NCBI GenBank assembly: GCA_965219235.1
Contig: OZ244721.1
Span: forward strand, 2,700,716-2,764,715
Direction: 5' to 3'
Source of the DNA: CBDHCC01 sp965219235
GTDB lineage: Bacteria; Pseudomonadota; Alphaproteobacteria; Sphingomonadales; Sphingomonadaceae
Length of the DNA: 64,000 nt
Shown: piece by piece, positions 1 to 7,376 of the stretch
Layout: each line of letters begins with the position of its first letter
How positions within the stretch are numbered: the stretch's first letter is position 1
Notes under the pieces: generated by a model
Database searches by the model: none
Told to the model about the DNA's origin: nothing
What the model saw: only the letters and a program-made list of their open reading frames with translations
Program-made: the position numbers and the translations under genes

Positions 1-747
1 ACCGGGTTCACAACGGCCGGCACGGCCCTGACGCCGCGGATCGAATCGGCGGGTGGGCGCAACAACCAGACCGATCCGGGCGGCGGCACACCCTACACCA
101 CGGCGATCGGCGCCGGCACGCTCAACGGCCGCGGCTTCACCAGCCGCGAAGTCGTCGGCAACGCCGCGAACGCTGCGAGCACCAGCGCCGCGGGCAATGT
201 GCTCGTCGGCTTCACCGAGCCCGTGGACCGGGTCGAGATCCGCTACGCCAACGGGCACACCGCCTTCAACACGCCGACGAGCGGCGCTCCCGGCGCGCAG
301 GCCGTGGCGATCCACGACCTGCTGTTCTGCACCATGCCCGCCCTGACGCTGGCCAAGTCATCGGCTCCGGTCGGCACGACAGGCGCCGCTCGCCTCGCCG
401 TCCCCGGCTCCGCTATCGATTACACGCTGACCGTGACCAACACCGGCGGCAGCCCGGTGGACGTGAACTCCACCCTGATCGCCGACGTGCTGCCGCTCCA
501 GGTGACCTTCTTCAACGGCGACATCGACCCTGCGACGCCCGGGGTGCAGGCCGCCGTGCTGACCGGGCCGGGGAGCGGGCTGACGCTGGCGAGCGCCAAT
601 GTCAGCTACTCGAACGGCGGGACGAGCTATGGCTACACGCCGGCGGCGGGGTACGACCCGGCCGTGCGCGCGGTGCGGTTCCAGCCGCAGGGACAGCTGG
701 CCGCCTATGCGAGCGCCACCATCCGGTTCCGGGTGCGGATCAACTAG
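1..747 (+). CDS. DUF11-type surface/exported protein, C-terminal part (5' end outside window)
   Basis: The reading frame is open from the first base to a TAG at 745-747, so this is the last 248 residues of a longer protein. The first ~95 residues are Gly/Ala/Thr/Asn-rich. From about residue 105 there is a beta-sandwich-like repeat of the DUF11 (conserved repeat) kind, recognised by PGSAIDYTLTVTNTGGSPVD followed by IADVLP. Such repeats are typical of large secreted or cell-surface proteins; no anchor or sorting signal is visible at the C-terminus, which ends in an amphipathic beta strand (RFRVRIN). The stop overlaps the stop of the convergent rsmE gene in the palindrome CTAG. The function is unknown and the N-terminal domains cannot be seen. 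Confidence 0.75.
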   Translation, partial: TGFTTAGTALTPRIESAGGRNNQTDPGGGTPYTTAIGAGTLNGRGFTSREVVGNAANAASTSAAGNVLVGFTEPVDRVEIRYANGHTAFNTPTSGAPGAQAVAIHDLLFCTMPALTLAKSSAPVGTTGAARLAVPGSAIDYTLTVTNTGGSPVDVNSTLIADVLPLQVTFFNGDIDPATPGVQAAVLTGPGSGLTLASANVSYSNGGTSYGYTPAAGYDPAVRAVRFQPQGQLAAYASATIRFRVRIN

Positions 748-1484
748 CGCCAGTCTCCGGCGACCGCCATCCAGAGCGCCGCGGCCGCGACCGCCGCCGT
801 TTCCGCCCGCAGGACGCGCGGGCCGAGCGTGACCGGGGCGGCCCCAGGCACGGCCCGGATGGCGGCGCGCTCCTCGTCCGCCCAGCCGCCCTCCGGCCCG
901 ATCAGGAGGGCCGCCGGGCCGGCGCGCGCCACTTGCGCCATCGGCCGTCCGCCCGCCTCGTCGGCGTGGAGGAGCTGGCGGTCGGCCGGCCAGTCCGCCA
1001 GCAGATCGGCGAGGGGCAGGGCCTCGCCGATCCGCGGCAGCGCGGTGCGCCCGCACTGTTCGGCCGCCTCGACCGCGATCGCGCGCATCCGCTCGGGCCT
1101 CACCTTGTCCACCACGGCCCGGCGGGTCAGCACCGGGAGGATGCGCGCCACGCCCAGCTCGGTCGCCTTTTCCACCACCCACTCCCAGCGGGGGCGGCGG
1201 ACCGGCGCGGCGCAGAGCCACAGGTCGGGCACCGCCTCGCGCGAGCCGAGGCGGTGTTTCACGTGAAACACCAAGGCCCGCTTGGCGGGCGGCCCGAGCT
1301 CCGCCGCCCACTCGCCGGTGCGGTCGTCGAACAGGCGCACCGCGTCGCCCTCGCCCAACCGCATCACGCGGGTGAGATAGTGGAGCGCCTCGGGGGTCGC
1401 GGGCACGGCCGCGCCCTCCGTCAGTGGCCGGTCCACGAACAGCCGGGGCGCGCTCGACGGTGGCCAGGCGGGGGCGGCGGGCAT
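744..1484 (-). CDS. rsmE: 16S rRNA (uracil1498-N3)-methyltransferase RsmE
   Basis: 246 residues, usual size for RsmE, a SPOUT-class enzyme that methylates U1498 of 16S rRNA using S-adenosylmethionine. The SPOUT knot signatures are near the C-terminus: LLIGPEGGW followed by an acidic stretch, and LGPRVLRAETAAVAAAAL. The N-terminus (RLFVDRPL, then HYLTRVMRLGEGD) matches the PUA-like domain of the family. I chose the ATG at 1482-1484; a further upstream in-frame start would run into ubiA. The gene is divergent from ubiA, with only 11 bases between the two start codons, and converges on the upstream surface-protein gene with overlapping stops. Confidence 0.93.
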   Translation of the reverse strand: MPAAPAWPPSSAPRLFVDRPLTEGAAVPATPEALHYLTRVMRLGEGDAVRLFDDRTGEWAAELGPPAKRALVFHVKHRLGSREAVPDLWLCAAPVRRPRWEWVVEKATELGVARILPVLTRRAVVDKVRPERMRAIAVEAAEQCGRTALPRIGEALPLADLLADWPADRQLLHADEAGGRPMAQVARAGPAALLIGPEGGWADEERAAIRAVPGAAPVTLGPRVLRAETAAVAAAALWMAVAGDWR

Positions 1485-1495
1485 AGGAGGTCCCC

Positions 1496-2422
1496 ATGGC
1501 CCCGCCCGCCGCCCCTGACCAGACCCCGGACCCAACGCCCGACAGCCAGCATCCGGGTCTGCTGGCCCTGCTGCCCGCCCGCGCGCGGCCCTACGCCTCC
1601 ATGGCGCGCTTCGATCGGCCGATCGGCTGGTGGCTGCTCTTCTGGCCCTGCGCCTGGGGGCTGGCGCTGGCGGGATCGCGCGACTGGCGGCTCTACGCGC
1701 TGATGCTGGCGGGAGCGATCGCGATGCGCGGCGCGGGCTGCGTCTACAACGACATCGTGGACCGCGATCTGGACGCGCGGGTCGCGCGCACCGCCGCCCG
1801 GCCGCTGGCGAGCGGGGCGGTGAGCGCGCGCGCGGCGTGGCTGTGGCTGGGGGCGCTCGCCCTCGTCGGACTCGCGGTGCTGGTGCGGCTGAGGTGGGAG
1901 GCGCGGGTGGTGGCGCTCGCCAGCCTTGTCCTCGTGGCCGCCTATCCCTGGATGAAGCGGATCACCTGGTGGCCGCAGGCCTGGCTGGGGCTGGTGTTCG
2001 CGTGGGGGGCGCTGGTCGGCGGGGCGGCGGTGACGGGTTGGCCCAGCGCGGCGATCGTGACGCTCTATGTCGGGACTGTGGCGTGGGTGGTGGGCTACGA
2101 CACGGTGTACGCGCTGTCGGATCGGGCGGACGACGCGCTGATCGGCGTGCGCTCCTCCGCGCTCCGGCTGGGGAGGGCGGTGCGGGTCGGCGTGGCGCTG
2201 TTCTACGGCCTCGCGCTGGCGCTCTGGGCGGCGGCCCTGTGGCAGGTGAGGGGGCAGGGTCTGGCGCTGGTCGGCCTCGCGCCCGCCGCGCTGCACCTGG
2301 GCTGGCAGGTGGCGACGCTGCGGGCTGACGACGAGGGCGACCCGCTGGCCAAGTTCCGCTCGAATCGCACGGCGGGCCTGCTGGTGTTCCTCGCCTGCCT
2401 GGTGGTGGGGTGGACGGCGTGA
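1496..2422 (+). CDS. ubiA: 4-hydroxybenzoate polyprenyltransferase UbiA
   Basis: 308 residues, polytopic membrane prenyltransferase that attaches the isoprenoid tail to 4-hydroxybenzoate in ubiquinone synthesis. The first aspartate motif is NDIVDRDLDARV (about residues 84-95) and the second is YDTVYALSDRADD (about 201-213); both are needed for Mg-diphosphate binding and both are intact. Several hydrophobic helices separate them. The start ATG has a clear AGGAGG 8 bases upstream. It is divergent from rsmE; pmbA follows after a 198-base gap holding an inverted repeat. Confidence 0.95.
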   Translation: MAPPAAPDQTPDPTPDSQHPGLLALLPARARPYASMARFDRPIGWWLLFWPCAWGLALAGSRDWRLYALMLAGAIAMRGAGCVYNDIVDRDLDARVARTAARPLASGAVSARAAWLWLGALALVGLAVLVRLRWEARVVALASLVLVAAYPWMKRITWWPQAWLGLVFAWGALVGGAAVTGWPSAAIVTLYVGTVAWVVGYDTVYALSDRADDALIGVRSSALRLGRAVRVGVALFYGLALALWAAALWQVRGQGLALVGLAPAALHLGWQVATLRADDEGDPLAKFRSNRTAGLLVFLACLVVGWTA

Positions 2423-2443
2423 GGGGAGGTTAAGACCAAGCCT

Positions 2444-2562
2444 CCCCACTCCCGCTCAGGCTGAGCCTGTCGAAGCCGGGGTTCGGCGGAGAACCAAGTC
2501 CACCAAACCATGCTCCTTACGCCCACCGGCCTTCGACAGGCTCAGGCTGAGCGGGAGTGGGG
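2444..2562. repeat. Inverted pair of TTCGACAGGCTCAGG-family units
   Basis: Left arm 2444-2478 and right arm 2526-2562 are reverse complements over about 35 bases with one or two differences. The core is CTTCGACAGGCTCAGG. They could fold into a long stem with a ~47-base loop between ubiA and pmbA, both on the + strand. The same core recurs at 24812-24942, 27811-27840 and inside hemC. Confidence 0.85.
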
Positions 2563-2620
2563 GCAACCCACTCGACCCACAACCCTCGACATCCCACCAC
2601 CCCGTCCCCACTAGCCCCCC

Positions 2621-3967
2621 ATGCTGACCCCCGCCCAAGCCACCGATCGGGCCGCCGACCTCGTCTCCCGCGCCCTCAAGTCCGGAGCGGACGGGGCCGA
2701 CGCCGTGTTCGCGGGCGGCGAGTCGCGCTCCGTCACCGTGCGCCTGGGCGCGCTGGAGGACGTGGACGGGTCGCAGGGCCAGGCGATCGGCCTGCGTGTG
2801 TTCGTCGGCCGCCGGCACGCGTCGGTCACCACCGACAGCCTGGACCCCGCCGACCTCGCCACGCTCGCCGACCGCGCCGTCGCCATGGCGCGCGAGGCCC
2901 CCGACGATCCGTGGGCCGGCCTGGCCCCCGACGACCGGCTGATGCGCCAGCCCGCGCCCGATCTCGACCTGCTCGACCCGGCGGAGGTGGACGCCGCGGC
3001 CCTCAAGGAGCGCGCGCTGGCCGTGGAGGACGCGGCCCGCGCGGTGGCCGGCGTCACCAACTCGTCCGGCGGCAGCGCGTCGCAGTCGCGCACCGTCACC
3101 GCGCTCGCCACCTCGGCCGGCTGGGCGAGGGGCTACGAGGGCAGCCGCCACGGCCACTCCGTCACCGTGCTGGCCGGAGAGGCCGCTGGCATGCAGCGCG
3201 ACTATGCCGGCCATGGCGCGCGCCACCTGGCCGACGTGGAGGCGGTGGACGAGGTCGGACGACGCGCCGGCGAGCGGGCGGTGGCGCGGCTGAACCCAGG
3301 CACGCTCAAGAGCGCGGCCATGCCCGTCCTCTACGATCCGCGCGTGGCCGGCGGGCTGATCGGCCATCTGATCGGAGCGATCAACGGCACGGCCATCGCG
3401 CGGGGCACGAGCTTCCTCAAGGACCGGCTGGGCAGCCAGGTGTTCGCGCCCGGAGTGACGATCGAGGACGATCCGCTGCGCCCCCGCGCGTCGCGCTCCC
3501 GCCCCCACGACGCCGAGGGACTGGCGACCCGGCGCTCGCGGCTGGTGGAGGACGGGCGGCTGACCGGCTGGATCCTGGCCTCGGCGGCCGCCCGCCAGCT
3601 CGGGCTCCAGCCCACCGGCCATGCGGTGCGCGGGGTCGGCGGCGCGCCCGGCGCGGGCGTGTCGAACCTGGCGCTGCTGCCCGGTGACCTGTCCCCGGAC
3701 GAGCTGATGGCCGACATTCCGCTGGGCTTCTACGTCACCGAGCTGATCGGGCAGGGCGCGGATCTGGTGACGGGCGACTATTCGCGCGGGGCCAGCGGCT
3801 TCGCGATCCGCGACGGCCGGCTGGCGGAGGCCGTGTCGGGGCTGACGGTGGCCGGCAATCTGACGACGATGTTCGGCGGTCTGACCCCGGCCAGCGACCT
3901 CGTGCGCCGCACCGGCTTCGATTCGCCCACCGTGCGGGTGGAGGGCTGCACGGTGGCCGGTGGCTGA
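2621..3967 (+). CDS. pmbA: PmbA/TldE subunit of the TldD/TldE metalloprotease
   Basis: 448 residues, full length for PmbA (TldE), the non-catalytic partner of TldD. Together they form a cytosolic protease that trims unfolded peptides, including microcin B17 precursors and the CcdA antitoxin in E. coli. Family features are the C-terminal block ELIGQGADLVTGDYSRGASG and the ending TVAGNLTTMFGGL. The HExxxH zinc motif is absent, as expected for TldE; it is present in the tldD gene at 62578-63999, so both halves of the complex are in this window but 60 kb apart. A phosphatase gene follows after 57 bases in the same direction. Confidence 0.92.
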   Translation: MLTPAQATDRAADLVSRALKSGADGADAVFAGGESRSVTVRLGALEDVDGSQGQAIGLRVFVGRRHASVTTDSLDPADLATLADRAVAMAREAPDDPWAGLAPDDRLMRQPAPDLDLLDPAEVDAAALKERALAVEDAARAVAGVTNSSGGSASQSRTVTALATSAGWARGYEGSRHGHSVTVLAGEAAGMQRDYAGHGARHLADVEAVDEVGRRAGERAVARLNPGTLKSAAMPVLYDPRVAGGLIGHLIGAINGTAIARGTSFLKDRLGSQVFAPGVTIEDDPLRPRASRSRPHDAEGLATRRSRLVEDGRLTGWILASAAARQLGLQPTGHAVRGVGGAPGAGVSNLALLPGDLSPDELMADIPLGFYVTELIGQGADLVTGDYSRGASGFAIRDGRLAEAVSGLTVAGNLTTMFGGLTPASDLVRRTGFDSPTVRVEGCTVAGG

Positions 3968-4024
3968 GCTCACCCGGCTCCTCCACCCGCTCACGACGCC
4001 CGAGCGGGGTGCGGTGGGCCGCCC

Positions 4025-4798
4025 ATGGTGACCCCCAGACCCATCCTCGCGGCCGCCGCGGCGGTGGCGGGTGAGGTCGGGGGCGCGGTGCTGGCCCGCC
4101 AGGCGACCAGCTTTCGCCGCTGGGAGAAGGCGCCCGGCGACCCGGTGAGCGAGATCGACTTGATGGCCGACCGGCTGCTCGCCAAGCGGCTGGGGGCGCT
4201 CGCCCCGGACGCCGCCTGGCTGTCGGAGGAGACGGCGGACGATGGAGCGCGATTGACGGCGGACCGCGTGTGGGTGGTGGACCCGATCGACGGCACCCGC
4301 GACTATCTGCGCGGGCGGACCGGCTGGTGCGTGTCGGTGGCGCTGGTGGAGGCGGGCCGGCCCGTGCTGGGCGTGCTCGCCGCCCCGGGGCGCGACGAGC
4401 TGTGGACGGCGGAGCGCGGCGCGGGCGCGTGGCGGAACGGGCGGCCGATCCGCTGCTCCGAGCGGACGGAGCTGGCCGGCGCGCGCACGCCCGCCGATGT
4501 GCTGCCCAGGGGGTCGCAGCTGGTGGCGGTCGCCAAGCCCAACTCCATCGCGCTGAGACTGGCGATGATCGCGGCCGGCGAGGCGGATGTGCTGGCAACG
4601 AAGCGCTGGGGGAACGAGTGGGACATCGCGGCGGCCGCGCTGCTGGTGGAGGAGGCCGGCGGCGTGGCGACGGACGCGCATGGGGAGGCGCTGCGCTTCA
4701 ATCGGGCGTGTCCGAGGGCGTTCGGGTTGCTGGCGAGTGGGATGGCGATGCACGAGGCGGCGGTGGAGGGAATGAAGAGCGTCGGCGGCTCCGCCTAG
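4025..4798 (+). CDS. CysQ-like 3'(2'),5'-bisphosphate nucleotidase / inositol monophosphatase family
   Basis: 257 residues. The metal-binding signatures of the IMPase superfamily are present: WLSEET (about 67-72), DPIDGTRDYLRG (about 90-101) and WDIAAAALLVEEAGG near residue 200. In alphaproteobacteria this gene next to pmbA is usually annotated as 3'(2'),5'-bisphosphate nucleotidase CysQ, which removes PAP made during sulfate assimilation, or simply as inositol monophosphatase; sequence reading alone cannot separate them. It lies 57 bases after pmbA and is probably cotranscribed. Confidence 0.8.
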   Translation: MVTPRPILAAAAAVAGEVGGAVLARQATSFRRWEKAPGDPVSEIDLMADRLLAKRLGALAPDAAWLSEETADDGARLTADRVWVVDPIDGTRDYLRGRTGWCVSVALVEAGRPVLGVLAAPGRDELWTAERGAGAWRNGRPIRCSERTELAGARTPADVLPRGSQLVAVAKPNSIALRLAMIAAGEADVLATKRWGNEWDIAAAALLVEEAGGVATDAHGEALRFNRACPRAFGLLASGMAMHEAAVEGMKSVGGSA

Positions 4799-4831
4799 GG
4801 AAGGTCAGGTTCCGGGTGGAGAGCGGACGGT

Positions 4832-4855
4832 CCCTCTCCCCTTCAGGGGAGAGGG
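4832..4855. repeat. CTCTCCC/GGGAGAG palindrome
   Basis: Perfect 10-base arms (CCCTCTCCCC and GGGGAGAGGG) around TTCA, between the convergent CysQ-like and HNH genes. It is a solitary hairpin of the family seen as full doublets at 41563, 43990, 46806 and 58162. It could also act as a weak terminator for either gene. Confidence 0.8.
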
Positions 4856-4892
4856 ATGATCGTACGGCCGCCTCTGGTCGCAAGCCGCCGCC

Positions 4893-5474
4893 CTATCCCA
4901 ACAACTCCACATCCCAGTACAGCCAATCCACCCACGTCTCGTGCAGGTGGTTGGGCGGGAACCTCCGCCCGTTCTCCTGCAGCTGCCAGTGGGTCGGGCG
5001 GATGGGTTCGAGGTGCAGCGCCATGCCGGCCTGCCGGGGCGTGCGGCCGCCCTTCTTGAGATTGCAGGGGCTGCACGCGGTGGCGACGTTCTCCCAGCTC
5101 GTCCGCCCACCCAGCCGCCTCGGCCGGACATGGTCGAAGGTGAGCTCGCGCGCGCTGCCGCAATACTGGCAGGAGAAGCGGTCGCGCAGGAACAGGTTGA
5201 AGCGGGTGAAGGCGGGGTGCTCCGACGGCTTCACGAACTGGCGGAGCGCGATGACGGAGGGCAGGCGCACCGTCAGGTTGGGCGAGTGGACCTCGCGGTC
5301 GTAACGCTCGATCACGTCGACGCGGTCGAGGAACATCGCCTTCACCGCCGTCTGCCATGGCCACAGGCTGAGCGGGTAGTAGGAGAGCGGAGTGTAGTCG
5401 GCGTTGAGCACCAGCGCGGGGCAGCCGTCCGGGCTGCGCAGCCGCTCCGGCGTTAGGACTGGGTCGGCCTGCAT
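4893..5474 (-). CDS. HNH endonuclease
   Basis: 193 residues. The C-terminal half carries a complete zinc-coordinated HNH fold: CQYC at 102-105, the ELTFDHVRPRRLGG strand-turn with catalytic His115, SWENVATAC, and CSPCN at 134-138. The N-terminal half (LVLNADYTPLSYYPLSLWPW) matches a widely conserved alphaproteobacterial HNH protein of housekeeping type rather than a restriction or intron enzyme. There is no adjacent methylase. Its biological substrate is not known. It is divergent from gluQ with 112 bases between the starts. Confidence 0.88.
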   Translation of the reverse strand: MQADPVLTPERLRSPDGCPALVLNADYTPLSYYPLSLWPWQTAVKAMFLDRVDVIERYDREVHSPNLTVRLPSVIALRQFVKPSEHPAFTRFNLFLRDRFSCQYCGSARELTFDHVRPRRLGGRTSWENVATACSPCNLKKGGRTPRQAGMALHLEPIRPTHWQLQENGRRFPPNHLHETWVDWLYWDVELLG

Positions 5475-5586
5475 CCGCTCCTCTCCTGGACCATCGCGCG
5501 CGTCTTGCCGCGTGGGCGTGACGGCATCATGACAGCGCGGCGGCCGTCGTCAAGGGATCGGGGCCAAGGGATGGGGTGTGGGAGGA

Positions 5587-6423
5587 ATGGCGGCACAACA
5601 TCTCGTCACCCGCTTCGCGCCCAGCCCGACCGGCCCGCTGCATCTGGGCCACGCCTATGCCGCCGTCACGGCGCGCGAGGCGGCCGTGGCCTGCCGCCTG
5701 CGGCTCGACGACCTCGACCCGGCGCGTGCCCGTCCGGAGCACGCGGCGACCGTGCTGCGGCAGCTGGGCTGGCTCGGCCTCGCCTTCGACGGACCCGTCG
5801 TGCGGCAGTCGGAGCGGGTCGGGGCCTATCGGACGGCGCTGGACCGGCTGGTGGAGGCGGGGCTCGCCTACCCCTGCGTCTGCACCCGCGCCGACATCGC
5901 CGCCGCCGTCGCCGCGCCGCACGGGCCGCTCGGCGCGCGCTACCCGGGCACCTGTCGGGGGCGCGCCGGACCGTCGGGCGAGGACGGCGCGGCCTGGCGG
6001 CTCGACAGCGGCGCGGCGCTCGCCCGCTGCGGCCCGGTCGCGTGGCGCGCAGGCGGCGCGGAGCACGCCGTCACGCGTGACGCCGTGGACGACGTGGTGC
6101 TGCGACGCCGCGATGGCGCCACGGCCTATCACCTCGCCACCATCGTGGACGACGCGGCGATGGGCGTGGACCTGGTCGTGCGCGGCCTCGACCTCCGGCC
6201 CAGTGCGCCGGTCCACGCGCTGCTGCGCGCCGCCCTCGGCCTGGCGGAGCCGGAGCATCGCCATCACGCGCTCGTGCTCGGTCCCGACGGCCGGCGGCTC
6301 GCGACGCGCGACCGCGCGGCGAGCCTCGATGCGTTCGCCGCCGTCGGCTGGGACGGGCCGGCGCTCGTCGAGGCGCTGGCGCGGGACCGGCCGCCCCTTC
6401 CCTATCGCCTGCTCGCACCTTAA
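5587..6423 (+). CDS. gluQ: Glutamyl-Q tRNA(Asp) synthetase
   Basis: 278 residues: a shortened glutamyl-tRNA synthetase without the anticodon-binding domain. Such enzymes load glutamate on queuosine-34 of tRNA(Asp). The class I signature RFAPSPTGPLHLGHAYAA is at the N-terminus, followed by DDLDPAR. A zinc site is visible as CVC (about 97-99) with a later Tyr and Cys (YPGTC). The KMSKS-like loop reads GRRLATRD, where many relatives have a lysine in place of the threonine. I chose the ATG at 5587, just after GGGAGG, over the in-frame GTG at 5578. A HIG1-like gene follows after 9 bases. Confidence 0.9.
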   Translation: MAAQHLVTRFAPSPTGPLHLGHAYAAVTAREAAVACRLRLDDLDPARARPEHAATVLRQLGWLGLAFDGPVVRQSERVGAYRTALDRLVEAGLAYPCVCTRADIAAAVAAPHGPLGARYPGTCRGRAGPSGEDGAAWRLDSGAALARCGPVAWRAGGAEHAVTRDAVDDVVLRRRDGATAYHLATIVDDAAMGVDLVVRGLDLRPSAPVHALLRAALGLAEPEHRHHALVLGPDGRRLATRDRAASLDAFAAVGWDGPALVEALARDRPPLPYRLLAP

Positions 6424-6432
6424 CTGGAAGAG

Positions 6433-6654
6433 ATGCAGGTCTTCCTCATCCTCGTCATCGTCGCCGCCGCGCTCGCCGCCGTCTGGGCGCTGATCCGGGG
6501 GCTGGTCGTGTTCCTGAAGCAGACGGAGGACGACCTGAAGGGCGACGGGACCGCATCGGGTCTGCGCCAGAACAAGATGATGGTGCGCCGCATCCAGTTC
6601 CAGGCGGTGGCCGTGCTGGTCGCCGCCCTCTTGATGTACGCCTTCGCGAGCTGA
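6433..6654 (+). CDS. HIG1-domain/twin-transmembrane small membrane protein
   Basis: 73 residues with two hydrophobic segments (about 2-28 and 55-72) separated by a charged loop. The loop contains QNKMMVRRIQFQA, matching the conserved Q-x-R-R-x-Q pattern of the HIG1 (hypoxia-induced) family, whose mitochondrial members associate with respiratory supercomplexes. In alphaproteobacteria this small protein is often next to the PduO-type adenosyltransferase gene, as here, 4 bases upstream. The bacterial function is inferred only from the family. Confidence 0.85.
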   Translation: MQVFLILVIVAAALAAVWALIRGLVVFLKQTEDDLKGDGTASGLRQNKMMVRRIQFQAVAVLVAALLMYAFAS

Positions 6655-6658
6655 CCGC

Positions 6659-7219
6659 TTGGTCAAGCTCAACCGCATCTACACGCGCACCGGCGACGCG
6701 GGCACAACCGGGCTGGTCGACGGTTCGCGGCTGTCCAAGGCCGACCCGCTGATGGCGGCGATCGGCGATGTGGACGAGGCGAACTGCGCCGTAGGCCTCG
6801 CGCTCCTCCACCTGGATCGTACGACGGCGGAGACGTACGGCCGCGTCCAGAACGAGCTGTTCGATCTCGGCGCCGACCTGGCCACCCCCTTCGGCGCGGG
6901 CGAGGATCCGGACTGGGCGCTGCGCGTCACGACGGCGCAGGTCGGACGGCTGGAGCGCGAGATCGACGTCTGGAACGCGGGACTGCCGGCGCTCGCCAGC
7001 TTCATCCTGCCCGGCGGCTCGCCGGCCGTGGCGGCGCTGCACCAGGCGCGCGCGGTGACGCGGCGAGCGGAGCGGGCGGCCGTGGCGGCGGGCGCGGCGC
7101 GCGCGCTGAACCCGGCCGCGCTCGCCTATCTCAACCGGCTGAGCGACCACCTGTTCGTCGCCTGCCGCCTGACGGCCGGCGGCGACGAGGTGCCGTGGAG
7201 GCCCGGCGCGAGCCGCTGA
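6659..7219 (+). CDS. Cob(I)yrinic acid a,c-diamide adenosyltransferase, PduO type
   Basis: 186 residues, forming adenosylcobalamin from cob(I)alamin and ATP. The ATP-binding N-terminus reads IYTRTGDAGTTGLVDGSRL and the C-terminal active-site helices contain ARAVTRRAERA and YLNRLSDHLFVACR, all characteristic of PduO-type enzymes. The only good start is a TTG at 6659, four bases after the preceding stop, suggesting translational coupling; no strong Shine-Dalgarno is visible. The next gene is separated by an AT-rich gap. Confidence 0.92.
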   Translation: MVKLNRIYTRTGDAGTTGLVDGSRLSKADPLMAAIGDVDEANCAVGLALLHLDRTTAETYGRVQNELFDLGADLATPFGAGEDPDWALRVTTAQVGRLEREIDVWNAGLPALASFILPGGSPAVAALHQARAVTRRAERAAVAAGAARALNPAALAYLNRLSDHLFVACRLTAGGDEVPWRPGASR

Positions 7220-7300
7220 CCCGGGCCCGCGACCTGCCGATCATCGGTGGCGCGGCAATCTTCAATCAGTATAGTTAATGCTTCATTACACTGTTTCAGT

Positions 7301-7306
7301 TATAAT
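7301..7306 (+). promoter_or_regulatory. Possible -10 element in AT-rich adhesin upstream region
   Basis: The 157-base gap 7220-7376 is much richer in A and T than its surroundings and contains a perfect TATAAT at 7301-7306, about 70 bases before the adhesin ATG. No convincing -35 is visible at the right spacing. A near-match to a CtrA box (TTAA-N7-TTAC) is at 7275-7289. Low confidence. Confidence 0.35.
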
Positions 7307-7376
7307 AACTCGTCAGTTGGTGTTCAGAGTAGCATGATCAGTTTTGACTTGGACATTCAGTCCAGGAGCTGGTTTC

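Noticed and set aside
2621..3967. Microcin or RiPP cluster around pmbA/tldD
   Set aside because: The two genes are 60 kb apart among housekeeping genes, with no precursor peptide or cyclodehydratase near either.
4893..5474. HNH gene as a homing endonuclease or restriction enzyme
   Set aside because: There is no intron, intein or methylase nearby, and the sequence matches a widely conserved stand-alone alphaproteobacterial HNH protein.
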